DNA of 43,517 nucleotides from Syncephalis fuscata (Eukaryota; Zoopagomycota; Zoopagomycetes; Zoopagales; Piptocephalidaceae): positions 1 through 43,517 of the forward strand of contig JAHLTZ010000076.1 in NCBI GenBank assembly GCA_025786725.1, written 5' to 3'. The position numbers and the translations under genes are program-made. The notes beneath the pieces were generated by a model, which was given only the letters and a program-made list of their open reading frames with translations, was not told the DNA's origin and ran no database searches. Shown piece by piece: positions 11,341-21,469 of the stretch (position 1 is the stretch's first letter; each line of letters starts with the position of its first letter).

Positions 11341-13098
11341 ATGACCAGCCATACACCTTTCTCGGCACGTTCGCCGGCGCTGCACTTTGAGATTGTCGCA
11401 AAATGTCCTACCACAAAAGCACGAGTTTCCCGGCTGCATTTACCGCATTTTGTCGCTGACACGCCCATGTTTATGCCAGTGGGCACACAGGGTACTATGA
11501 AAGGTTTGACAACGCAGCAGCTGGAGGATCTTGACTGCCACGTTATTCTCGGCAACACTTATCATCTGGTAAGTATATAGAATAGAGCTGTAATCATATT
11601 TACTAATATCGATCGATTACTTGTAGGGTAATCGACCAGTAAGTATAGCCACGCTACAATCAACTGCAATTACATATTGCACTCTAGGGACAAGAACTTC
11701 TAGACGAAGCACAAGGTTTACACAAATTTATGAATTGGAGTAGAGGCTTATTAACGGCAAGTTATGGAAAATATGTAAATTAACATAGCGCTTACAAATA
11801 TTACTACAGGATAGTGGTGGCTTTCAAATGGTTTCATTGCTTAAATTAGCCGAAATTACAGAGGCAAGTTTACGTAGATAGTTGGTATTTATAGACATTG
11901 ACAAGAGTGCCTATATAGAAAGGTGTAGAGTTTGAGGCACCTCACGATGGATCCCGCATGTTGTTAACGCCAGAGAAGTCAATTGATTTGCAAAACTCAA
12001 TCGGTGCGGATATTATGATGCAATTGGACGACGTGGTCTCTTCGCTTACCACTGGACCGCGTCTTGAGGAAGCAATGTTGCGATCTATTCGCTGGTAAGG
12101 CTTAGTAATGTCCTATAGGTACGTAAAGACTAATTGATTGATGGACATATATATTCTAACAGGCTTGATCGTTGCATTGATGCACATAAACGTCCTAATG
12201 AACAAAATCTATTTGCCATTATCCAAGGTGGATTAATGCCAGAATTACGACGCACTTGTATTGATGGTAATTAATTAATTAATTAAACAATAGATGGCTG
12301 TAACTACCATGATTTAATTAAATGTGATTAGAAATGGTAAAACGCGATTTACCCGGCTATGCCATTGGTGGATTAAGTGGTGGTGAAGAAAAAGATCAGT
12401 TTTGGAGGATGTAAGCAATTCAAATCAGCAACATTCATATTGTAACATTGTATGTAGAGTTACACTGTGTACAGATCTACTACCAGAGGATAAGCCACGC
12501 TACTGTATGGGAGTCGGGTAAGTGATGCCAATGGATTACAGTAATGCTTACTCGTGTCGTAAAGCTACGCCGAGGATCTTGTTGTTTGTTCCGCACTTGG
12601 CGTCGATATGTATGATTGTGGTACGTTGTAAATGATATAAAGATAAAAATATAGACTGATATAGTATTATATTAGTATTTCCTACACGTACTGCAGTAAG
12701 TATAAAAATAGAGACAATAAGAATAAACAGAAAAATGACTAACTGGTTTATTGAAGCGATTTGGCAATGCACTCACTGCATACGGACCCATGGTACTCCG
12801 CCAGACACAGTATGAACATGACTTCCGTCCTATCGAAGAAGACTGCGATTGTTTAACATGCAAAGGCTACACACGAGCCTATCTGCATACCTTGGTTACT
12901 AGAGAAACAGTAGGCTGCCATCTAGTGTCAATTCACAATATTAGCTATCAAATGCGACTGATGCGCGGTATTCGAGAAAGTATCGTTGCGGGTACATTCC
13001 CTGAATTTGTGCGCACATTTATGCGAAATCGCTTTGGAGATGGCAATACGCCTGAATGGATAGTAAACGCGCTGAAAAGTGTTAATGTTGAGCTTTAA
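11341..13098 (+). CDS. QTRT1: Queuine tRNA-ribosyltransferase, catalytic subunit (tRNA-guanine transglycosylase)
   Basis: The enzyme swaps guanine for queuine at the wobble position of GUN-anticodon tRNAs. Eleven exons (11341-11568, 11627-11638, 11688-11756, 11810-11863, 11919-12094, 12163-12266, 12332-12410, 12458-12517, 12565-12620, 12676-12695, 12757-13098) sum to 1200 nt, 399 aa, against about 400 in the family. Landmarks in order are [14 protein letters not shown], the general-base motif [33 protein letters not shown], nucleophile region DMYDCVFPTRTA, and a zinc site CDCLTC with a downstream His. Exon 2 is only 12 nt and exon 10 only 20 nt. Introns 3 and 4 begin GCAAGT (GC-AG class). An in-frame Met at 11308 would add 11 residues; 11341 fits the family better. 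Eukaryotic TGT normally pairs with QTRT2, which is not in this window. The gene ends 25 bp from the convergent PARP-like gene. Confidence 0.96.
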
Positions 13099-13123
13099 CA
13101 TTAGAATAAACAATAATGCTTAT

Positions 13124-13851
13124 TTATTCGGTAGTTGATGTATAGGAATAAACATATAAACGTATAGGTAAACATGCTTTTTCGTTGAATATAACATATT
13201 CATCGTAGTTCAGTTCACACTTTCCGGCTTCACCATGTGAGCTGTGAAAGCCAGCGGTAGGCTGTGCGTTGCAACTCGATACTAATGGCTTATAGGTACG
13301 GCCAAGTATGACGCTGACTAAGAACAGACCTCGTACCTGTCGTGAAGAGTCTTTATGCAATGCTTGCGCCTGTAGTAATTGTAGTGCACTAGGTGTTATT
13401 TTCATGCTTTAAATAATTAAATACTTACCCCAGTTCCTGCATAGAAATGGCATTTTGATGCATGCGGGGAAAAGTAGATGCCATGTCCCAATCGTTGCCA
13501 TTTTGTCGGTCGATGATTTTTCCAACGCATTCCATTTTAAACGATTGTTTAACAATGCTGCAACCTTCACAGTCTTTTCGACATAATCTTGCTGTGGACT
13601 TTGTGGTAAAGTTGCATTCAAAATGCGTCCCGTGAAACAGTTGCATTTTATTGATTTCTTTCGTACTCAGCTCGTCTTCCAATAACTTTTCATAACTTTT
13701 ATGGTTGTTTATTAGCGTAGGATTGTGATTAATATTGAATATACGCTCCACACGCAAATCTTCACGTTATCCTTTGTCCAAGCAGTCATAATAATTGTTC
13801 CGCTTCCGAGAATTCCTTACTGCTACAATTTAATTCTTTTAGATATGGCAT
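13124..13851 (-). pseudogene. PARP-like ADP-ribosyltransferase catalytic domain, frame-disrupted
   Basis: The family transfers ADP-ribose from NAD+ to targets. Reading from 13851, the segments appear in family order: EFSEAEQLL, VERIFNINHNP, LFHGTHFECNF (catalytic His), LCRKDCEGCSIVKQSF, WQRLGHGIYFSPHASKCHFY (catalytic Tyr), then GLFLVSVILGRTYKPL, GFHSSHGEAGK and LNYDEYVIFNEKACLP (catalytic Glu). One intron, 13370-13428 (59 nt, GTAAGT...CAG), joins the last two parts. Three single-base deletions break the frame, near 13790, 13760 and 13536, the last in an A-run. The H-Y-E triad is nevertheless complete, so the gene is either recently inactivated or affected by assembly indels. It is of the short fungal PARP-like type and about 235 aa if continuous. 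No N-terminal domain is seen. Confidence 0.75.
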
Positions 13852-14391
13852 GATGACATGAAAATGTTTAATGACCAATAATTCAATGGTTTATTGCATA
13901 ATAAACAAACTTTAAATATATGATTGATTTTATATACAATTTATCAATTTAATGGTTGATATTGTCTGAACAAGATAGTTTTATTGGCACTAATAATCAG
14001 CCACTGTTCATTATCAGTTTAACCTCACATGACACTCCACTTTGCTTATAAATTATTGATTTATGGTAAATTATTTGTTTAATTAGCACGCTAATGGCCA
14101 CATCATGCTAATAATAGCAAAGTATTGATTAAAACAGTATTAAAATAAGGCTATTAACAATAATCCAAGAATACTATTTGTATTATTTTGCTTATTTACT
14201 TCATTTATCAATGCAAATAGCTATTTTTTAATATTATATCACAATTCATCAGTATTAAATCAGTAGTATACTTTATCAATCAGTTAATTTTTCACTACAG
14301 ACTACAACTTGGAATTTATATTAATTAATTAATATTCGATCTGCAATATCTTTATTACTTTTTATATTGTTTTTTAATTTGCTATTAAAGG
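13852..14391. other. AT-rich spacer in the ADP-ribosylation neighbourhood
   Basis: It lies between the minus-strand PARP-like gene and plus-strand coding remnants. No motif or repeat was recognised. Confidence 0.35.
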
Positions 14392-14955
14392 GTGGCTATC
14401 ATGATCGACGCAGCAATTCATTGGATAAAAAATAATGTTATATTCAAAATTCAGATTAAATTACCATATGACATTTTCTGGCTAAAAACCGGCCACTCAT
14501 TTCTAGCTAGTAAAAAGACAATGGTAGCGTTGATTTTGACTAAAAACAAAAGCTGGATGAATTGCGCCCGCTTTTCAATGATTACCAAATAAACACTCAA
14601 TATGTTAGTATTTTTAATGCAGTCGAAAAAGCTGACAAGCTTTTACGTAATGGTTTTCATCAGCTATTGCTGTTTATCCAACCAAATGCCAGATCTTTCA
14701 ATAAGTCTTGGATAGATTTTATTATCCAGTTTCGCCATGAATTTGACTCAACCACGGCGCCCATTTACCTTGTTCTTCATAAGGGACTAACCATTCAGTT
14801 TATAATAATTGGATAAAAAACGTAAATAACATAGACAGTTTTTATAATAACACCTCTAGCGTTACCATAACCTATGGCGACATTGACATTTTCAATGCTA
14901 TTCAACACCACTATAAGGTTGGTTGTCAAGAAAATAGACTGCAATAGTAAAGCTG
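14392..14955 (+). pseudogene. Unassigned coding remnant in two or three frames upstream of NADAR
   Basis: Codon-like sequence continues through this stretch but changes frame. About 14545-14780 reads LDELRPLFNDYQINTQYVS ... NGFHQLLLFIQPNARSF ... TAPIYLVLHKG. One base later in frame, about 14783-14955 reads NHSVYNNWIKNV ... TITYGDIDIFNAIQHHYKV and ends in TAG. Alternating hydrophobic strands and helices with a Thr-x-Tyr start are loosely like a von Willebrand A-type alpha/beta domain, but no metal-site motif is present, so I do not assign it. It ends a few codons before the NADAR start and may be the lost N-terminal part of that gene or a separate broken neighbour. Confidence 0.35.
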
Positions 14956-14967
14956 ACATGCTAATAG

Positions 14968-15479
14968 ATGCAAAAAGAAGGCACAATTAATTTTTATAAC
15001 CGAGGGGAGCCTTATTACGAATTTACCAACTTTTATTCATCAGACATAAAAATTGACGATAAGCATTGGCCAACAACCGAACACTACTGTAAGTCATATA
15101 TGCAATTAGATGATATACACCAATTTATATAAATGTAGTTCAAGCACAGAAATTCAAAATCAATTCGCCAGTATTCAATCGTATTCAAAATGCACCATTT
15201 GCACGTGCTGCATTTTCTATTGCACGCAGCTATGATTATTTAAAACGATGGGATTGGGAAGAAAAGAAGGAGAATATTATGTTAACTGCTTTACGTGCAA
15301 AATTTCAACAAAACCCAATACTCCTTCGAAAACTACTGGCTACTGGAAATAGAAGATTAGTTGAACACACATACAATGACAAATACTGGGGCGATGGCGG
15401 CAATGGAAGTGGAAGAAATCGTCTTGGAGAGCTATTGATGTTTGTACGTAAAGAGCTGCAGCAGCATCAATTCCACTAA
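14968..15479 (+). CDS. NADAR-domain protein (YbiA/DUF1768), predicted ADP-ribose-processing N-glycosidase
   Basis: Two exons, 14968-15088 and 15139-15479, with a 50-nt GTAAGT...TAG intron, sum to 462 nt, a 153-aa protein, the usual size of a lone NADAR domain. Family motifs in order are INFYNRGEPYYEFTNFY, the WPTTEHYFQAQKF block across the splice junction, RAAFSIARS, KENIMLTALRAKFQQNP, LLATGNRRLVEH, the D-KYWGDGGNGSGRNRLGELL signature and MFVRKEL. NADAR proteins are known to cleave N-glycosidic bonds, including removal of ADP-ribose from guanine in nucleic acid. That this one does so is an inference. The frame is intact, unlike the flanking PARP-like gene at 13124-13851. The ATG at 14968 is the first after a stop in this frame. 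It converges on the complex I gene, with 211 bp between stops. Confidence 0.9.
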
Positions 15480-15690
15480 TACTACATTGTTATCACTCCT
15501 ATCAATATTGGTTTATTATTACTCCTAGTGATTAGCGTTATTCATTGCTATTGCTTTCAATATAAATCTACCCGACATTTTAATAAAAACAAATATGATT
15601 GCACACGTAATTTAACAAATAAAATAATTCCAATCATACTTTTACTAAGTAAACGAAGTGTTGCTGTCAACATGAACGATCAATATTTAA

Positions 15691-16284
15691 TTATTGCTTT
15701 TCAAAATAAGATCTGCGAATTCTTTCGCGTTCTTCGTACGAGACGCCATCAAATGATCCGCGTATGCTACCACCTGTATAGTCGTATACCCACATGGTGC
15801 TTCCAATAGCTGCTGCCGCGCCAAACATCACGGGAAAAGAGCGAGCTAGAGATTTATGAATCCGCAGTCAATTGTCAAATCATTCTGCTATGAACACAAG
15901 TATTATACGCGTTACTTACCTAGAAGACCAAGCATGGCACCGGCAGCAGCGCCGGCAGTACCAGAACTCCAATGATCTTGTTTTTGACGGAAATTGCTCA
16001 TCAAACAGTAGGTGGCGCTATAGGTGACGCCAGCAAAGCCTTGGTAGGTATACTGTTAGATGCCAACAGCAATTAAAGGTGCGATCTAACTTACCGAATG
16101 CCTTAACAGAACTGCTGGTTTTTGTAAATACGCTGGCCGCGTTAAATTGATGCGTTTGATACGCGTTGGCCACCGTACTGTAGATGACGCCAGCTAATGC
16201 AGAGCCTGCACCGATCTTGACGGTGTCGCCAATGCAATCGGCAGGTTTATAGTGGGATTCATCGTGGCCGTGCACCTCGCTCAT
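15691..16284 (-). CDS. Complex I subunit NDUFA11-like (B14.7; Tim17/22/23 superfamily)
   Basis: Three exons (16095-16284, 15920-16039, 15691-15845) with introns of 55 and 74 nt sum to 465 nt, a 154-aa protein. Alternating Gly/Ala-rich membrane spans are seen: TVKIGAGSALAGVIYSTVANA, GFAGVTYSATYCLM, GTAGAAAGAMLGLLA and VMFGAAAAIGSTMWVYDY, followed by a charged tail (YEERERIRRSYFEK). This is the four-helix Tim17-superfamily pattern with the short N-terminus and hydrophilic tail of the accessory complex I subunit NDUFA11, in the inner mitochondrial membrane. A protein translocase subunit (Tim17/22/23) is the alternative but is less likely because of the tail. The gene starts 300 bp from the divergent second PARP-like gene. 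Confidence 0.75.
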
Positions 16285-16583
16285 GGTGGATACGATATTT
16301 TACTGATAAAGAAGAGGTGATATCAAAAGAGAAAAGGATGGAATCGACAGGGTGAGTATGAACTGGCTCTAGTATGACTATTGTTGTTACCTAAATTGAT
16401 AATTCTTTGATAAACTAGACATCTACTGAGCCTGTAATAAATTTATTACAGTAAGGCTTGATATATGTCTGCCGGCATTGATATATGGCCAAAAGCTATA
16501 AAATACATTGATTTATAAATGTTTCCTACTATCCCGCTTGTATATCGTATAGCACCAAACAATTATTGTTGTATTTTTCAAAA

Positions 16584-17457
16584 ATGCTTGTTAAAGGCGA
16601 TATAGCACTTGTTAACAATATAATCGCTAAAATACAGAATAGCGAAGGTCCACCGTCTTGCATTTTTCCTAGCTGTTCTCGCCCACGTCTTGTAGAAAAC
16701 AAAAAGATCCATATGTTCTGTTCCAATAGTTGTCGTGTATTATGGACATACACACTTGATCATTCCACGTTATTACTCAGCAAATACAATAGCCAAATTG
16801 CGCTATGTCGTAACCAAGGATGTAACTTGCCATGTTATAAAAAGGCAGGTACTAATCTGGAATACAGCTATTGTGGCCGTAACTGTGGTATCAAGGATAT
16901 GAATCGTGAGGAAGGACCACGGCTTTTATGTCTAGCTCAAAACAGCGCTGATTTTATGCGAGTATGGAAAAAGTTCAATAGTACAATGAATCTGAAAACT
17001 ATTGCTACAATTTATCGTATTTACATGCCCAAGACTGTTCGTGAACAATACGGTGATGCTCTAGGGAAGCACGATGTAAATTGTGCTACTGTGGAATATT
17101 TTCACGGCACAATTTACTATGATAACGGCATTTCTACACATAACAGCAGCAATATATGTGATGCCATTGGCTGCAGAGTTTGCGGGATTATAAAGAATGG
17201 TCTATTAATTAGCTGCGCTGTTTCTGGTAAGTAATCCGCTTTTATTAATAGTGTCAATATTAACATGAATGATTATAGGTCCTCGTATCTGGCTAGCCAA
17301 AAAAGCAACTATATCCAGTGGGTATGCGCGGAATACAACACTCAAATCTATGTTTTTGTGCAGTGTAGTGGCCAGCGCTATTACTCCTACTACCGAAACT
17401 GATGTTATCACAGTAGATCAACAACAGGTAGCTATATTGATTAATATCATCGAGTAA
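16584..17457 (+). CDS. PARP-like protein with two N-terminal CX4C...CX3C zinc motifs
   Basis: Two exons (16584-17226, 17279-17457) with a 52-nt intron sum to 822 nt, a 273-aa protein. Residues 26-50 and 75-101 hold tandem putative zinc sites: C26, C31, C46, C50 and C75, C80, C97, C101, the arrangement found in front of fungal PARP-like domains. From about 124 a PARP fold follows: FMRVWKKFN, ATIYRIYMPKTVREQY, EYFHGT with the NAD-binding His at 174, the Cys-rich CDAIGCRVCGIIKNG, then RIWLAKKATISSGYA and LKSMFLCSVVASAI. The position normally held by the second NAD-contacting Tyr (GIYxS) is Trp219, and the usual YDEY glutamate block is replaced by TDVITVDQQQ, so activity may be changed or lost. 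The protein probably acts in nucleus or cytosol; no signal peptide or membrane span is visible. The frame is intact. Confidence 0.8.
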
Positions 17458-18114
17458 CATTGCTGATGTCTAATTTATTTCAACTATTAGACTATCCTTC
17501 CAAAGTTTCTAATCTACTATCAATAGCCCACTTAATCAATTATTTGATTAATTTATTGCTTTATTGCTTTGTACTTGCTATCACCAATAAACATTGCTTG
17601 TTGTTTTGAACAAATTGGTCTCAAAGTGTTTAAACCAATGCACGTCACATTGAGTACACGCCATTGGATCTACCGCATGCACATCCACTTATCGCACGCT
17701 CCACCATGCTTCTGTACGTGTTCATGCGCGAGTCCAGTATGCGTGAATGGGCGTGAGGGTGCCAGATGCCTATAGTACGCTCGCACCAAGCCTTTAAAAG
17801 CTCGCTTTACGTTCTTTGTTTCGGTAAATCTCCTTTTTGTCGTTTTCTTCCTATCGACTTCGTCTTTGCCGGTGATAGTTCCGCTTCTTACTATTTCATT
17901 TTAGTTGGCAGGTTTCTAAATATACATCCACATAGGACAATCGTGACTAGTTTTACTTAATCATGGTAGGTTGTGGCAATAGTGACGCGTCTACAGGCAG
18001 AAAGGCGACAGTAGGACCATATTGGCCTATTCCGCTCTATTAGTCCAGCCTAATAGTCGGCAGTTTAATATTGATTGAAATCTAATTTATTTTGCCTTTA
18101 ATAGACCAGTAGCT
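17458..18114. promoter_or_regulatory. GC-richer promoter and leader region of the transformer-2-like gene
   Basis: From about 17630 the base composition becomes clearly less AT-rich than other intergenic DNA. A TTTAAAAG TATA-like element lies at 17791-17798, and a pyrimidine-rich leader (TCCTTTTTGTCGTTTTCTTCC) follows. GTAAAT after TTTCG at 17822 could be a donor of a 5'-UTR intron. No coding frame is convincing. Confidence 0.4.
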
Positions 18115-19041
18115 TTGATGAAGAAGACGGTGGGCTCCTTAACACTTGTTAATTATTCTTTGTACTTACCAGCTACCAATTGTTGCTATACCGATATAAC
18201 AATGCTATGTTATGACAATGCAGCGCGCGAGCATGATAGCATATCACGTTCTCCAACTTCAACGCGCGATACTGCATCGTCTCAACAGGATAGCGGAGAG
18301 GCAAAGCGCAATCAAGGCCACAATATATACGTAGCTGGATTATCTTACCAAACATTAGAGGGAGATTTGGAGGCGTTGTTTAAAGAATTTGGCGCGGTAA
18401 TGGCGTTTCTATACAATTTATTTAAATGCCAATTATAAACCATTTACTAATTGACATTCTAGATTAAACGGTGCCAAATTATGCGTGATCCACAGACGCA
18501 ATCACATCGAGGATTTGCCTTTGTCACTATGACGGATGTTCAAGGTGCAAGAAAAGCGATTGAAAAACTGGACGGTATGGAGCTTCATCGCCAGCGCATT
18601 CGTGTTGAATTAGTACGTATAGCTGACATTGCTATTGCTATTGCCATTACTGCTATTACTAATAAGTGGCCAATCTATTTAATATTCAAATATTACCAGG
18701 GTAAACGCGCTCGACCGCGCACACCTACACCTGGGCAATATTTGGGCCCACCTAAACGATCTGGTATGTAATTGAACAGCTGATAAACTATAACACATTG
18801 CATTAACGATGCTTTATAAAATACGTATTGTTTAGGCACGAGTGGCCATAGATATGGTCGCCGTCGACGTTCCCCACCACCGATGCGCCATGACCATCGT
18901 CATCGTCGTGACTATTCTCGTCGTAGCCGCAGTCGCAGTCGTAGTCGTGACCGGCGCCGCCCGTATTACCAGCAAAAACGCGAATCTACTTGCTACCGTT
19001 CACGTTCACGCTCACGTTCTCCCTATCGTAACCGATACTAA
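18115..19041 (+). CDS. TRA2: Transformer-2-like SR splicing factor (RRM plus RS tail)
   Basis: Four exons (18115-18396, 18463-18612, 18700-18763, 18836-19041) sum to 702 nt, a 233-aa protein. The RRM has RNP2 IYVAGL at 71-76 and RNP1 RGFAFVTM, with the expected order of strands (LEALFKEFGA, IKRCQIMRDP, AIEKLDGMEL, IRVEL). Directly after it comes the linker RPRTPTPGQYLGPP, the family hallmark of transformer-2 (HTPTPGxYxG). The C-terminus is a long Arg/Ser tail (SRRSRSRSRSRD, YRSRSRSRSPYRNRY). The role is sequence-specific binding of GAA-rich exonic enhancers and splicing activation in the nucleus. The first 29 residues (MMKKTV...) are unusual; an in-frame Met at 18202 could be the true start, since an N-terminal RS region is short or absent. 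Intron 2 carries ATTGCTATTGC repeats. Confidence 0.92.
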
Positions 19042-20863
19042 GATGCACATATGTGCGTGTACGTGTGCGTGTATATGTGCCACAGAGAACCATGACTGCC
19101 AAGTCCCACAGCAATACACTGCGCACAGTATTTGATGATCGACATTCCAATTCACTATAGACTATCCACTCTTCAACCATATCCATATCCACTGATGGTA
19201 TTGAACTAACCTCAATAGCTATCGTTGCTTGCATCACCACAATAAACTCCCTCATTTACACATTACACAATAGCCACATCCGGTCAAATTCATCAGATCA
19301 AAGTAGATGTTTCAAATCCAAATGAGGAAGGCCTTGTTTGTTCGTATGGATGTCATGACTTTTAGCGGCGATACGAGTTACTTTTCCTCTTTCGTGGTGT
19401 AGCGTCTTTTTCTGCCTATCAGTACTGTTCTAGAATCTATCTCAGCTACTTGCTCTAAATCGTTTATAACTCTCATTTTGCATGCCCACGCCTCTTTCCT
19501 CTACATAACACTTTCACGATACTACGATACACGACATCTAAACGCCTGTTAACCGACCATCACTGCTACACTTTACTCTACACTGCTTCTCTTACGACAC
19601 TTAACGCCTTACGAACTCTCAACCATTCTATAGTGGTGTGTGTCTGTGTGTGTGTCACCATCATTTCCCCAACATACATATACACTAGATTCTAGCCAGC
19701 CATCTCCTCTCAAGTCCTCCTCACTTGGCTCTACTCACTCATTTACTCGCTGACTTATTCTAACTCACTCTTTCGCTCTCACTTTACTTTCTACCATTCA
19801 CCCATTTCCTACTTATTTTCATTTCTACTGTTAGTAAGCACTATTTGACGGCAACCACCTGCTATAACAACAGTTGCTATCTAGCAGTGGTTTGTCTATT
19901 TCTACGCTTTTCATTCCAACTTGTCAAACTCCTATAGATTGACCTTGACCCTTTTTATTACTGCTGCCAACGACCCTGTATTCCATTGACGTTCTATTTC
20001 TCGGTGGCCTTTATACATTGGCAACTATTATTTCTTTCGATAGACGTATCATCAACCTTTGATATTGACTACGACTCCAAACTAATCTGACGGTTTAAGA
20101 GATAGACAGCCACGGCACTAATATTGGTTTACTTTGGTAAATATAGCACGAGGGTGTGTAGCGTATATCGTATATGGCCATACGGCCGTCTCTATCATTG
20201 TAATATGCCCTTGTTAGTAAAGATAAATCAATTACAACACCTCCTTTACCTCTTTATACTGCGGGGTGTTCAATGTTGTTAAACAACAGCACTTATTGGA
20301 AAACGGCGATATTGATTCATTTGATGACGGTACTTTTGTCCCCTTGATCTTGTGATTTTGATAATTGCTTTGCCATGATTATTCTCCTTATCTCACCGCT
20401 CCTTTCGTCTATTAATTCCCCTGGCTCGGTTTAGGTCGATCATCACATCGATTTAGTAGTAGTTGCTGACTATTTTCACGGGTGACTACGTCGATATATT
20501 AGCTTTGTGCTCGGCCACTGACCACTTGTTGACGATCATCACTGGCTAAAACAATAGACTTTTATTTACTAACTCGTAGATTTATTTACTATTTAGACTA
20601 CAGATAGTATCTCGTGATTATACAAGCCAATACACTACACAGTAGCCGTTTTTTGTTTAGACAGGTGTTGTCGGATCAGATTGTTGTTACGAACACACAA
20701 AGACAAGCCCATATACTCCCCTGCTTGTCTACCACAGCAACCATCATTACAGTTATCTTCTTGTTGTTAGACGCCGCTTACTCGATCATCTATAGCATTT
20801 TATTGCCGATTTTCGCTAGAAATTTCCTCAGCTTAACTAACTATACCTACTATTAGTCACACA
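19042..20863. other. Long pyrimidine-rich non-coding region
   Basis: This includes the 3' end of the transformer-2-like transcript and the upstream region of the gene at 20864. The plus strand from about 19380 to 20050 is strongly C/T-rich with many ACTC/CTTT runs, and a GT-rich microsatellite lies near 19634-19656. The open frames seen are unconvincing. It may be a long leader of the downstream gene. Confidence 0.4.
19634..19656. repeat. (GT)n microsatellite
   Basis: An imperfect GTGTGTGTCTGTGTGTGTG run interrupts the pyrimidine-rich region. Confidence 0.85.
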
Positions 20864-21469
20864 ATGGAGTTAAACTATTCGGTACATAATACTCAACACA
20901 CCATCGGTGGTGAGACCCGCTCAGCAACATCAAAAATACCACCTCGTCTAAGCGGTATTAGGTAGGCACGAATAATGTGTTTCTAGGCTATACTAACTAT
21001 AAAGTATAGACGCTCTTTCAGTGAGCCTACCGATATACACCAAGCAGCAAGTGAAGCCATTGAATCCGCTTGCTGGTCTCCAGCAATTACCACGCCGCCA
21101 CTGACGCCATGTGCAGTGAAGGACGATGATGACGATGCTGTGAATCAAATGCTTGACGCGTCCCTAGTTGTATCCTATAGCTACCGAAAACGACGACTTT
21201 CCACCAGTAACGGTAATTAACATACGTATTTATTGATATTAGGCTAAATCTATTGTATAGAACGACCATTAACTGAAACGAAGCAGCATATCGTTCATTT
21301 CAATGAGCAGCATTGGTTTAGAGATGCAGAGAGTTATTTGATGAAATCGCGGCGACGAAGCGGTTTACCAAATATTTTCAACCTCACGCCTATTCCTTTC
21401 GAGACAGCGCAGCCTCATTGCTCGTTAAATGGAATAAGTCAAATGGATGACCAAATGCTTCACAATTAA
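20864..21469 (+). CDS. Hypothetical basic protein, three exons
   Basis: Exons 20864-20961, 21010-21212 and 21261-21469 sum to 510 nt, a 169-aa protein. Both introns are 48 nt, and intron 1 carries a perfect TACTAAC branch point and a TATAG acceptor. The three frames join with correct phases and no stop, which is good evidence for a gene although no single frame is long. The protein has a Pro/Thr segment with possible proline-directed phosphosites (WSPAITTPPLTP at about 51-62), an acidic run (DDDDD), a basic Ser motif RKRRLSTS, an IVHF sequence loosely like a PP1-docking motif, and a second basic stretch SRRRSGLPNIF. It is probably an intrinsically disordered regulator. I do not recognise the family. 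Confidence 0.7.

Noticed and set aside
20614-20856. Open frame ending just before the gene at 20864
   Set aside because: It has no ATG at its start, a composition-driven hydrophobic product, and lies in the probable leader of the next gene.
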